From NCBI GenBank assembly GCA_030684575.1, contig JAUXVD010000008.1, forward strand, positions 974,216 to 1,038,215: DNA of 64,000 nt, written 5' to 3'. Both the position numbers and the translations under genes were made by a program. Origin of the DNA: Nitrospirota bacterium (GTDB lineage Bacteria; Nitrospirota; Nitrospiria; Nitrospirales; Nitrospiraceae). Below the pieces are notes generated by a model, which worked only from the letters and a program-made list of their open reading frames with translations, did not search any database and was not told the DNA's origin. Below are positions 7,903-16,746 of the stretch, piece by piece; position 1 is the first letter of the stretch; each line of letters opens with the position of its first letter.

Positions 7903-9210
7903 ATGGTCCCCCTGTCGCGCTTGCTGGTCGTCGCCGTGGTCGTCTTTCTTTTGGCGTTGACAAATACGGTGTCGGCGCAAACAAGAAGTGATGGAAGTGA
8001 GCAGACCTCAGGGACTTCACAGGACGCTTTCCGCCGACCGATTGCTCCAGTGAGCGCACCTTCGGCGGGATCTCCCGCTCCGGTGATTCCGTTTGTAACT
8101 ATCTCTGAGCGGTTTGATGACAATGTCTTGTTTACCCCGACGAATAAAATGCAGGACTTTGTGACGAATGTCACGGCTGGTGCGCGGCTTAATTATAGGG
8201 ACGATATGGTTGATGGGACTTTTCGCGGAGGTCTTGTCTCTGAGGTGTATGTACGCAATCCTGGATTGAATTACATTGGGGCTAATGCGGCACTCACTGC
8301 TGTTTTGGACAATGCGGTGGGAAAGGTGGTTCGCGGTTTGGGGCTTAGAGTCAGTGATGCAGTGTCCTATAGCCCTAGGTCGCAGGCCTTTATTACGCCA
8401 GAAGCGCCTGTGAATAGTTTCATCAATGGCATTCAAGCCTTCAGAAATAATACTCTTACGAATGCCACAAATGTGCTGAGCACGTATGCCCTCAATCCAT
8501 TGGATCAGGTTAGGGCGTCCTACTCATATCAGATGATCAGATTTTTCAACGATCAGCCAGTTTCTGGTGCTGTCGGTGGTTTGTTTAACTCGGATGTTCA
8601 CACGCTCTTGACAGGGGTGGAGCATCAGCTCAATCCTTCTGATTCAATTGGAGGATCCTATCAGTATCAGCAGATGGCATTCGCCCCAAATACCGGTGGT
8701 CCATCAGCGATGGTGTCTGTTAACAGTGCCATGGCAACATGGAAGAATTCAATTTCTCGAGAGCTGAGGATGGAAGTGTCCCCTGGTGCTTCGATCTTGT
8801 CTAGTCTCCCCGGACAACCGCAATGGACGCTGCACACAAGTTTGACGTGGAGTGACACGAGAACAGCCGCGGGAGTTTCATTCTACAGAGACATTTTCCC
8901 TGGCTTCTTTTTTGCTGGGTCTGCCATTAGGACAGATGGGGTGACCCTAACTCTTTCGAGAATTTTAACTAGTCAGTGGACGGTAGGCGCTCAGTCAGAC
9001 TATGCGTCTAGCCGCTCTCTTGGGGCGGGGAGTGGAAACCTTCAATTTAAGTCTTTCGGTGAGCGGGCCTTTCTGAATTACACTTTCTACCCTGGGCTAA
9101 TTGCTAGTGCGAGCGCAACGTACAATCATTTTACTTTTGGTCAGGTGGGCTCTGAGAATCAGTTGAGTCGTCAGACGGTTACGCTTACGCTCACTGCAGA
9201 ATGGAATTAA
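7903..9210 (+). CDS. Outer-membrane beta-barrel protein
   Basis: About 435 residues. The ATG at 7903 is chosen because it begins a good signal peptide (MVPLSRLLVVAVVVFLLA...SAQ). After a low-complexity linker the protein is a run of alternating amphipathic strands (for example DQVRASYSYQMIRFF, DSIGGSYQYQQMAFA) and ends in a strand, VTLTLTAEWN, as expected for an outer-membrane barrel related to the beta-barrel porin 2 type. Placed between the short Wza-type proteins and the Wzc-like kinase, it probably supplies or supports the outer-membrane pore of the export machine. Its TAA overlaps the ATG of the next gene. Confidence 0.8.
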   Translation: MVPLSRLLVVAVVVFLLALTNTVSAQTRSDGSEQTSGTSQDAFRRPIAPVSAPSAGSPAPVIPFVTISERFDDNVLFTPTNKMQDFVTNVTAGARLNYRDDMVDGTFRGGLVSEVYVRNPGLNYIGANAALTAVLDNAVGKVVRGLGLRVSDAVSYSPRSQAFITPEAPVNSFINGIQAFRNNTLTNATNVLSTYALNPLDQVRASYSYQMIRFFNDQPVSGAVGGLFNSDVHTLLTGVEHQLNPSDSIGGSYQYQQMAFAPNTGGPSAMVSVNSAMATWKNSISRELRMEVSPGASILSSLPGQPQWTLHTSLTWSDTRTAAGVSFYRDIFPGFFFAGSAIRTDGVTLTLSRILTSQWTVGAQSDYASSRSLGAGSGNLQFKSFGERAFLNYTFYPGLIASASATYNHFTFGQVGSENQLSRQTVTLTLTAEWN

Positions 9211-11534
9211 TGATGAACTCGTCTACCGAACTTGGCATTCATGACTATATCGGTTTAGTCCGTCGCCGGAAATGGTTGATTCTTTCAGTTGTTACAGTCG
9301 CAATGGCTATTGCGACTGTCTTGTGCGTTATCCTGCCGAAAAGCTTTCGTTCGACAACAACAATTCTTGTCGAAAGCCAGAAGATCCCGGAGAGTTATGT
9401 AAAATCAGGGGTCGAAGGTACGATTGAAGGTCGAATTAATTCCATTCAGCAAATTGTCATGAGTCGATCATTGCTAACCAAGATTGCCGAGGACTTTAAT
9501 TTTTTTCGTCCGGATACATCCCCTGAAGAGCGAGAGTCTATCGTAAGCGGCATGCGGAAAAGCATTAGGGTGAATACAGCCGAAACAGGACATGTAAAGG
9601 GGCGAAATACAATTGAAGCATTTTCCATTTCGTTTGCTAACGAAGACGCGCTCACTGCCATGAAAGTAACCGAGAGATTTGCCGAACAGTTTATTGAGCA
9701 AAACTTGAAGTTTCGCGAGCAGCTTCTGGAGGGGACCTCTAGCTTTCTTGCACAAGAACTGCGTTTAGCCGAGGCTAAGCTTGAAGATCAGGAGCGGTCG
9801 ATCAGTGAGTTTAAGCGTAAGTTTATGGGGGAACTGCCTCAGCAGATGGAGGCGAATCTCAGGAGTTTAGACCGTCTACAAATGGACGTGAACTCGACGC
9901 GTGAAAATATTCAGACGGCTATGAACAGAGTTGGCATTCTTGAGAAACAGGTCAATGAGGCAGTCAGTGGTGCGAGAACTCAAGGGGCAACGGAGTCAAT
10001 ATCCACGAATCAAGGGCGTGTCGGCGACCCCCTGATCTCACGACTTTCAGAGCTGGAGCGTACACTGACCACGCTTTCAGCTGAGTATCGCCAGACGTAT
10101 CCTGACATTGTGCAGGCTCGTCAGGAGATTGAAGCGGTAAAGGATCAACTGGCTCTCAAGTATGGCGTCTCGAAAGATGAAGTTAAAGCAGGGTCGGCTA
10201 AGTTGATAGATCCGGTGCTTCGTGACCAGATGAGGCAGCGAGATGAAGCGAAGAATGAGCTTGAAGTTTTGAAGGAACGGCTTCGCCGTCTGATCGAGCA
10301 GGTTAAGCAATATGAGGGACGAGTAGAACGGGTTCCTGCTCGAGAGCAGGAACTCATGATTTTGATTCGCGACTATGACAATATGCAGAAGAACTATCAG
10401 TCGCTGCTCGACAAGAGTCTGAACGCCCGGCTGGCAGAGAATTTGGAGAAACGGCAAAAAGGGGAGCAGTTTCGCGTTCTTGATCCAGCCAATCTTCCTG
10501 CCACACCTGAATCACCTAATCGCCTTTTCATTCTTCTCGGAGGCCTGTTTGTTGGCTGTGGGATTGGCTTTGGGGCTGCGTTTGGGATTGACTTACTGCG
10601 GCCATCATTTAGACGCCCGGAGGAAGCGGAAAGCTTTTTAGGGCTCCCCATACTCGCTGGAATTCCTTCCTTTAGTACATTGCCTGGTGCCAAGTGGAGC
10701 CTGCCGGTTTCTCCGGCACTTTCTACTCCACTCACCCAAGACGAGAAGAATAGAAAAGCTCTCCAGCTTTCTTATGGGAGAAAAGGCCAAAATGGGTCTG
10801 GCTCGACGGCACTAGTAAAAGGAGCGTCTGCTCAGGACGATGCCTCATGGAATCTTATTTCCAAGTGGTGGCCAAACTCCATGATTGCGGAACAGTATCG
10901 AGTCGCTGCGACGCGGCTGGCGCTTATGTCGACGGGGCAGCAGCATTCGGTTGCTCTAATTACAAGCTCTCTGATGGGAGAGGGAAAAAGTTCCACGGCC
11001 ATCAATCTTAGCCATGTGTTTGCGCAGGGATTGGACAAGAAGACTCTGATCATTGATTGTGATCTTAAGCGACCTGCGGTAAGCAAGTATTTAGCAATGC
11101 CTTCCGGTCCTGGATTAGCTGATTATTGGGCAGGCACCCATACGATTGATGAATGTCTTCATAAGATGGGAGATATTCCATTGTGGGTGTTACCCGCAGG
11201 GACTCGGAGTGAAAAAGTCATCGAGTTATCGAAGGTTCGCCAACTCGAGCAATTGCTCGACGAGATGCGCCCTCGGTTTGACCAAATCATTCTTGATGCT
11301 CCGCCCGTATTCCCATTGGCAGATCTCAACTTTCTGTCACGCATGGCTGATGTGATGGTATTTGTGATTCAGGCGGGAAAGACGAGCCGTGATGTGGTAG
11401 AGAAAGCGATGAAATCTTTACGTCCACAATGTCAGGTTGGGATTATTCTTGCCGGCGTTGAATCGATGAGTATTCCCTCCTATCAATGCCATTATGATGA
11501 CCCAGTTGGCGCTCGGTATGTCGAAGGAAAGTAG
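9210..11534 (+). CDS. Wzc-like chain-length determinant with BY-kinase domain
   Basis: Inner-membrane polysaccharide co-polymerase and tyrosine kinase, about 774 residues. Layout: Wzz domain with first membrane helix (WLILSVVTVAMAIATVLCVI), a long periplasmic coiled-coil (about 170-410), second helix (LFILLGGLFVGCGIGFGAAF), then a cytoplasmic ATPase: Walker A SLMGEGKSSTAIN, Walker A' LIIDCDLKRP, Walker B IILDAPPV. The C-terminal tail carries a few tyrosines (SYQCHYDDPVGARYVEGK), fewer than a typical Wzc cluster. The start ATG overlaps the preceding TAA; ATG at 9201 or 9213 are alternatives. A matching phosphatase is encoded 22 kb downstream at 33403. Confidence 0.92.
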   Translation: MMNSSTELGIHDYIGLVRRRKWLILSVVTVAMAIATVLCVILPKSFRSTTTILVESQKIPESYVKSGVEGTIEGRINSIQQIVMSRSLLTKIAEDFNFFRPDTSPEERESIVSGMRKSIRVNTAETGHVKGRNTIEAFSISFANEDALTAMKVTERFAEQFIEQNLKFREQLLEGTSSFLAQELRLAEAKLEDQERSISEFKRKFMGELPQQMEANLRSLDRLQMDVNSTRENIQTAMNRVGILEKQVNEAVSGARTQGATESISTNQGRVGDPLISRLSELERTLTTLSAEYRQTYPDIVQARQEIEAVKDQLALKYGVSKDEVKAGSAKLIDPVLRDQMRQRDEAKNELEVLKERLRRLIEQVKQYEGRVERVPAREQELMILIRDYDNMQKNYQSLLDKSLNARLAENLEKRQKGEQFRVLDPANLPATPESPNRLFILLGGLFVGCGIGFGAAFGIDLLRPSFRRPEEAESFLGLPILAGIPSFSTLPGAKWSLPVSPALSTPLTQDEKNRKALQLSYGRKGQNGSGSTALVKGASAQDDASWNLISKWWPNSMIAEQYRVAATRLALMSTGQQHSVALITSSLMGEGKSSTAINLSHVFAQGLDKKTLIIDCDLKRPAVSKYLAMPSGPGLADYWAGTHTIDECLHKMGDIPLWVLPAGTRSEKVIELSKVRQLEQLLDEMRPRFDQIILDAPPVFPLADLNFLSRMADVMVFVIQAGKTSRDVVEKAMKSLRPQCQVGIILAGVESMSIPSYQCHYDDPVGARYVEGK

Positions 11535-11536
11535 AG

Positions 11537-12583
11537 ATGGAGAAAACTACTGCTGTGATCATTCCCAGTTTGAGGGAGATTCCCGTTCCTAGTCGAAGGC
11601 GGTACAGCCTTAAACGGCGCGTGGTCATTCTTGGTTGTGGCCAGCTTGCTTCCGAGGTGTATCATATCCTTGTGACAAAACGACGAATGACTGTGGACGT
11701 GGTGGGCTTCATCGATCGAGAACCCTCGCAAGTGAGCTCCCACTTAGGGAATCCCCAGATCATTGGTACCTATGAGAACCTCTGCGAAGTGGTTGAACGG
11801 TTTCAAGTTCATACTATTGCAGTATGTGTAGAAGATCGACGGTCTGTTCTTCCGGTTCAAGCCCTGCTCGATTGCAAAACCATCGGGATCGAGGTGATTG
11901 ACGGGCATCAAATGTATGAGGAGGAGTCAGGGCGTCTATCAATCGACCAACTTCGACCGAGTGCCCTCATCTTCTCCGCAGGCTTTCAGCGGCGAGTCTT
12001 GACGATGGGGTTGAAAAGGGCGGTAGAAGTGGTGCTTTCGGCCATTGGTATGGTGCTGTTGCTGCCAGTATGTATTCTGATTGGCCTTCTTATCAAGATG
12101 GATTCGCCTGGCCCTGTTTTTTACAGGCAGATGCGTGTCGGGCTGCGCGGTCAGCCGTATATGATCTGGAAGTTTCGCTCGATGTATAGCGACGCAGAAA
12201 AGAGTGGCCCACGATGGGCGGAAAAGCAGGACCCTCGAATATCCCGAGTCGGCCGTATACTCAGGAAGTTGCGGATCGATGAACTGCCACAGCTCTATAA
12301 CGTGCTGAGAGGAGAGATGAGCTTGGTCGGTCCACGTCCTGAGCGACCGGTATTTGTCGATGAGCTCAGAAAGAAAATCCCTTACTATGATATTCGGCAT
12401 ACCGTTCGACCCGGGGTGACGGGATGGGCACAGACGCAATTTCGCTATGGATCGACTGCTGAGGATGCACATACCAAGCTGCAGTACGATTTGTATTACG
12501 TGAAAAACATGACCCTAGCCTTGGACTTTCGAATATTGACTGAAACAGCCAGAGTTGTTCTGCTTGGGGAAGGGGCCCGTTAG
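11537..12583 (+). CDS. Initiating sugar-phosphate transferase (exosortase-A-associated type), without N-terminal membrane helices
   Basis: Polyprenyl-phosphate sugar phosphotransferase that starts repeat-unit synthesis. 348 residues. An N-terminal Rossmann-like domain (VVILGCGQLASEVYHIL) is followed by one membrane segment (AIGMVLLLPVCILIGLLIKM) and the catalytic bacterial sugar transferase core: SPGPVFYRQMRVG, KFRSMY, RIDELPQL, GEMSLVGPRPERP, RPGVTGWAQ. The pattern resembles the EpsB-type sugar transferase linked to exosortase A systems, but homologues usually have about 460 residues with four or five N-terminal helices; here the protein begins directly at the Rossmann domain. Two bases separate it from the Wzc stop. 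Confidence 0.9.
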   Translation: MEKTTAVIIPSLREIPVPSRRRYSLKRRVVILGCGQLASEVYHILVTKRRMTVDVVGFIDREPSQVSSHLGNPQIIGTYENLCEVVERFQVHTIAVCVEDRRSVLPVQALLDCKTIGIEVIDGHQMYEEESGRLSIDQLRPSALIFSAGFQRRVLTMGLKRAVEVVLSAIGMVLLLPVCILIGLLIKMDSPGPVFYRQMRVGLRGQPYMIWKFRSMYSDAEKSGPRWAEKQDPRISRVGRILRKLRIDELPQLYNVLRGEMSLVGPRPERPVFVDELRKKIPYYDIRHTVRPGVTGWAQTQFRYGSTAEDAHTKLQYDLYYVKNMTLALDFRILTETARVVLLGEGAR

Positions 12584-12588
12584 GAGCA

Positions 12589-13521
12589 ATGAAGCCACAA
12601 CCAAGTCGAGTACATGCGCTCTCCTTTGATGTAGAAGAACATTTCCAAGTCGCGGCATTTTGGTCGACGATGAGGAGGCGCCAGTGGGACAATTATGAAA
12701 GCCGGGTGGAGCGGAATGTCGAGAAAATTCTCTCGATCCTCTCGACTCATGGGGTTCATGCAACATTTTTCGTGCTTGGATGGGTTGCCCAAAAACATCC
12801 GGAGCTTGTGAGGACTATTGCGAGTTATGGTCATGAGATCGCCTCTCATGGTTTCGGACATGAATTGATTACCTCCCAGACGCCGGGTCTATTTCGGGAA
12901 GATGTTCGCAACAGCAAAGACATCCTTGAGAATATAATTGGTGGGCCGGTCCACGGCTACCGGGCCCCGTCTTTTACCATTACATCGGAAACGAAGTGGG
13001 CGCTGCCCATACTGGTTGAGGAAGGGTATGTCTATGACTCAAGTATCTTTCCCATCCAGCATGATCGCTATGGGATGCCTGGGGCCAACCCCTGGTGCCA
13101 TCTCTTAGAGACCCAGGCTGGTGCTCTATGGGAAGTCCCTCCATCGACATTACGAATGGGACCAATTCGTCTTCCGATCGCAGGCGGTGGGTATTTTCGA
13201 TTGTATCCATATCAGATTTTGCGCAGTTTTCTCACGCGTGCCGCTACTGAGGAGCAGCCACTCGTCATGTATTTCCATCCGTGGGAGCTTGATCCAGATC
13301 AGCCGAGAATGGAAGGATCGTTGGTGTCGAAGTTTCGCCATTACTTGAATCTTCGGAAAACGGAATCTCGCTTGCAGCAATTGGTGAAGGACTTTAGGTT
13401 CGCGTCGATACGAGAAGCCGTTGACACAGTTGGTGTGGCCTGCGCCGATAAAGAGCAAGCTCTTGGGTTAGAGGCAGCTGGGGGTGTTCCCTGCCTTGCG
13501 GAGAAGACTCTCAATCGCTGA
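12589..13521 (+). CDS. Polysaccharide deacetylase, exosortase-A-associated type
   Basis: NodB-fold deacetylase, 310 residues. Motifs in order: SFDVEEHFQ (motif 1), ATFFVLGWVAQKHPELV, EIASHGFGHELI (metal histidines), the substrate loop GYRAPSFTIT, and MYFHPWELDPDQPR near the end. This exact arrangement is that of the deacetylase recurrently found in exosortase A (PEP-CTERM) exopolysaccharide clusters. No signal peptide, so it probably acts on a cytoplasmic lipid-linked intermediate. Six bases after the sugar-transferase gene, hence the same transcript. A 791-base gap follows. Confidence 0.92.
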   Translation: MKPQPSRVHALSFDVEEHFQVAAFWSTMRRRQWDNYESRVERNVEKILSILSTHGVHATFFVLGWVAQKHPELVRTIASYGHEIASHGFGHELITSQTPGLFREDVRNSKDILENIIGGPVHGYRAPSFTITSETKWALPILVEEGYVYDSSIFPIQHDRYGMPGANPWCHLLETQAGALWEVPPSTLRMGPIRLPIAGGGYFRLYPYQILRSFLTRAATEEQPLVMYFHPWELDPDQPRMEGSLVSKFRHYLNLRKTESRLQQLVKDFRFASIREAVDTVGVACADKEQALGLEAAGGVPCLAEKTLNR

Positions 13522-14312
13522 GCCTATGCAGGCGCTTGGCATATGGCATATATAACCGCATCAAGAATATGCAGTGGGGTCCGGAGCTCTGATAGGCTGG
13601 ATTGAGGTTCTCTGTCCACGGGTCAGGAAGACAAGCACCTTAGGCAAAGATGCAGTCTGTCGTCACGCCGTTATTTTCAGGCTATCTCTTCGCTAGATCC
13701 TGTCTCTTGAGGTCAAGACTCGTCATGTATGTCACAGGTGCGTAGAACCGTATTGCATGTGGGCCTGCGCCGGACACTGTGCAGCGCGATATCATTGCCA
13801 GTATCCGTGAATGACGGCAGACGGGGCTGTCGATCCAAAGCTCCCTGCGCTACTGTGGAGATGTGGGTCGTATTCAAGAAGGTCCACTCTATGGGCTAGA
13901 AGCAGTGTTCGAGCTGGAGATGAATCGACAGCAACGAGCAAGGCTTTTGTTGAAAACCCTGACTTGCCAGCGCGGGTCGTTCTAGATCTGAATTCAGTTA
14001 TCAATCTGAAATTTTCAGGTAAGATTAGCCAGGACGGGTTCTCGCCTGGTTCCCCTAAATGGGAAAGTCTATTAAAGGGACTCGCCAAGGGCTCCTCGCT
14101 CCATTAAAATGTCACGCCGCAAGTCCGCAGGGTGTGCCAAGGGGGTGAGGTGTGAATTCGTGGAGAGATGTTTCTGGCCTATAGCACCGGGACGCGGCAG
14201 CTCATTCAGCGCCTCTCGTTTCTGTGACAGGGCTGGTTTCGAGTAGACGATAGGGCAAGATCTCATGATTTTTAAAGTAAAGTTGTCGTTCTAGTAAACT
14301 CGAGATAACTCT
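13522..14312. other. 791-base gap with no convincing gene
   Basis: Both strands hold only short open frames (up to 98 codons, for example 13811-14107 plus) with no recognisable domain and no good ribosome site. Small inverted repeats are present: CTGAAA-T-TTTCAG near 14005 and TTCCC/GGGAA near 14050. It separates the export/initiation block from the amide/acyl module and may hold a promoter, a small RNA or a decayed gene; I cannot tell which. Confidence 0.4.
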
Positions 14313-16250
14313 ATGTGTGGCATTGCAGGAATTGTAACGCATCCTAGCGCTGCCGTTGAAAAGTCAGTACTCCAACGGATGATCAGTATGGTGAATCATC
14401 GTGGGCCAGATGCGGCAGGATTTCACCTGTCTGGACCTGTGGGGCTCGCGCACGCGAGGCTCAGTATTATTGACGTTGGCGGTGGGCATCAGCCGATGCA
14501 TAACGAGGACAAGACCGTATGGATCACCTTCAATGGTGAAATCTTCAATTATGTCGAATTGCGTGAAGATCTCATTAAAAAGGGGCATCGGTTTCAAACC
14601 CAGTCGGATACAGAAGTTATCGTGCATCTGTATGAAGAGAAGGGCGAAGAGTGCGTTCATGATCTGAATGGGCAGTGGGCCTTTGCCATTTGGGATTCCA
14701 GACGCGAGCGGTTATTTCTTTCGCGAGATCGGTTAGGGGTTCGCCCGCTCTTCTATGCACAGACTCCGGAAGGGTTTGTGTTTGGATCTGAAATCAAGTC
14801 GTTGCTGGTCGTTCCCTCCGTGCCTCGAGCCATTGATCGACAGGCCTTGGATGAATTGTTCACCTTTTGGGTCACCCTTCCACCTCGAACAATTTTCGAA
14901 GGGGTCTCAGAGCTTCCTCCAGGGCATTCAATCATTCTTGAGCATGGCGATCTCCAGATCAAACCCTATTGGACCCTCGACTACAACCCGTCGAAAGGGT
15001 TGATAGAGGAAGAGGAGGCGAGAGAGGGCCTGCTTGAGCTGCTTCTCGATGCTGTGCGGATTCGTTTGCGGGCGGATGTGCCAGTCGGCGCCTATCTGAG
15101 CGGTGGGCTTGATTCGACGGTGATTGCGGCACTGGTGAAGAAGCTTGGGACGACGCATCTGAAAACATTCTCCATCGCATTTGAAGATAAAGAGTTTGAC
15201 GAGAGTAGCTTTCAGAACGAGGCAAGCCAGTTTCTCGGGACCGATCACCAGGGAGTCCTCTGCTCATCCCAGGATATCGGTCGAGTATTTCCAGAAGTGA
15301 TTTGGCACACCGAGAAACCTGTTTTGCGGACGGCTCCCGCTCCTCTATTTCTGTTGTCTAAGTTGGTGCGAGAGCAGGGATACAAAGTTGTGCTCACCGG
15401 AGAGGGCTCGGATGAAATCCTGGGAGGGTACGATATCTTCAAGGAAGCGAAGATCCGGCGATTCTGGGCTAAATACCCAGATTCAAAGTTTCGGCCGATG
15501 CTTCTGAGGCGCCTCTATCCCTATATGAAAAATATTCAGTCCCAGTCCGACGCCTATCTGCGTGCATTCTTCCATGTGAGAAAAGAGGACGTCGAGAGCC
15601 CGTTTTTTTCTCACTTGCCTCGCTGGGACATGACATCGAAGATCAAACTTTTCTACTCAACGGCCACAGCGGACAGTCTTAAGCGCTGTGATGCGATGCA
15701 GGCGATCGAAGGTCTGTTGCCAAGCCGATATGGGCAGTGGGATCACTTTTCGCAATCGCAATATCTTGAAGCGGCCCATCTCCTTCCAGGGTATATTCTA
15801 TCATCTCAAGGAGATCGGATGGCGATGGCCCATTCCATTGAGGGCCGGTTTCCCTTCCTTGACTACCGGGTCGTGGAATTTGCGTCGAGACTTTCTCCGC
15901 AGCTCAAGATGAAAGTCTTGAACGAGAAATATCTGTTGAAGGCGGCGATCGGAGACATGATTCCACGTTCGATCAGAAACAGACATAAGCAGCCGTACCG
16001 TGCGCCTGATAGCCAGAGTTTTCTTGCCGACGGGAAGAAGGGCAAGTTATTTGAATATGTCGAAGAGCTACTTGCTCCTCACGCCATTCAGGAGGGAGGT
16101 GTGTTTGATGCAGGGGCGGTAGGAAAGCTATTGGAGAAGGCAAGACAGGGTCAGATTGTGAGCATGAAGGATAATATGGCGTTGGTTGGGGTCCTCTCGA
16201 CTCAGGTGGTCATCGACCGGTTTATTAAGAACTTTCCAAGGAGCGTGTGA
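14313..16250 (+). CDS. Asparagine-synthase-like glutamine amidotransferase (first copy)
   Basis: 645 residues. N-terminal class II glutaminase: MCGIAGIV with the catalytic Cys2, NHRGPD and GEIFNY, RLSIID. C-terminal AMP-forming synthetase domain: PP-loop YLSGGLDSTVIAAL (about residue 260) and VLTGEGSDEILGGYD. It activates a carboxylate with ATP and transfers ammonia. True asparagine synthetase is possible, but the neighbours (acyl carrier protein, acyl-AMP ligase, NadE-like enzyme) suggest amidation of a polysaccharide substituent or precursor, as in the amidotransferases of exosortase A loci. A second AsnB is at 43213. The stop is one base from the start of the ACP gene. Confidence 0.88.
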   Translation: MCGIAGIVTHPSAAVEKSVLQRMISMVNHRGPDAAGFHLSGPVGLAHARLSIIDVGGGHQPMHNEDKTVWITFNGEIFNYVELREDLIKKGHRFQTQSDTEVIVHLYEEKGEECVHDLNGQWAFAIWDSRRERLFLSRDRLGVRPLFYAQTPEGFVFGSEIKSLLVVPSVPRAIDRQALDELFTFWVTLPPRTIFEGVSELPPGHSIILEHGDLQIKPYWTLDYNPSKGLIEEEEAREGLLELLLDAVRIRLRADVPVGAYLSGGLDSTVIAALVKKLGTTHLKTFSIAFEDKEFDESSFQNEASQFLGTDHQGVLCSSQDIGRVFPEVIWHTEKPVLRTAPAPLFLLSKLVREQGYKVVLTGEGSDEILGGYDIFKEAKIRRFWAKYPDSKFRPMLLRRLYPYMKNIQSQSDAYLRAFFHVRKEDVESPFFSHLPRWDMTSKIKLFYSTATADSLKRCDAMQAIEGLLPSRYGQWDHFSQSQYLEAAHLLPGYILSSQGDRMAMAHSIEGRFPFLDYRVVEFASRLSPQLKMKVLNEKYLLKAAIGDMIPRSIRNRHKQPYRAPDSQSFLADGKKGKLFEYVEELLAPHAIQEGGVFDAGAVGKLLEKARQGQIVSMKDNMALVGVLSTQVVIDRFIKNFPRSV

Positions 16251-16251
16251 C

Positions 16252-16500
16252 ATGTCATCGATTGAGACAGAGCTGCGAAAGTATATTCTGGACAAATTAT
16301 TGTTTGGACGGACAGAGGTGGCGCTGAGCGGCGATGCTTCATTTCTAGAGTCCGGTATTATCGATTCGACGGGGGTCTTGGAGCTGGTTTCCTTCTTGGA
16401 AGAGCAATTCCAAGTCAAGGTTGAAGACGAAGACCTCATTCCGGCGAATCTGGATTCAATCAATGCCATTGTTCGCTACGTAGAGAAGAAGCGAATATAA
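16252..16500 (+). CDS. Acyl carrier protein
   Basis: 82 residues. The ATG at 16252 follows the AsnB TGA immediately. The phosphopantetheine site is in SGIIDSTGVLELV, serine 39; the usual Leu/Met after the serine is Thr here. Acidic helices (LEEQFQVKVEDEDLIP) fit the ACP fold. Stand-alone ACPs of this type in polysaccharide loci carry an acyl or aminoacyl group loaded by a neighbouring ligase; the acyl-AMP ligase 250 bases downstream is the obvious partner. Not a fatty-acid-synthesis AcpP, which has a strict DSLD motif. Confidence 0.88.
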   Translation: MSSIETELRKYILDKLLFGRTEVALSGDASFLESGIIDSTGVLELVSFLEEQFQVKVEDEDLIPANLDSINAIVRYVEKKRI

Positions 16501-16746
16501 ACGTCATGCAAATCGAGGGATTTCTTTGCTTCTCTGGCAGTCGTCCAGCGCAGAGAACACGATTGCGGGCATGAAGAGTCATGGTGATGATGACGATCGA
16601 ACCCCCATTGATGCGAACGACGTAAATGCGCGTCGAAGCATTGTCGGTCGCTCCCAAGAGCGGGTAGGACACGCAAGAGAGGCAGACGGTACAGCAGGTT
16701 CGTTGTGGCCTCTGCAGCTCCGTCTATTGAATGGCAAGGGTAGGGT

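Noticed and set aside
13811..14107. 98-codon plus-strand frame in the 791-base gap
   Set aside because: No ribosome site, no family resemblance, and the minus strand is equally open here.
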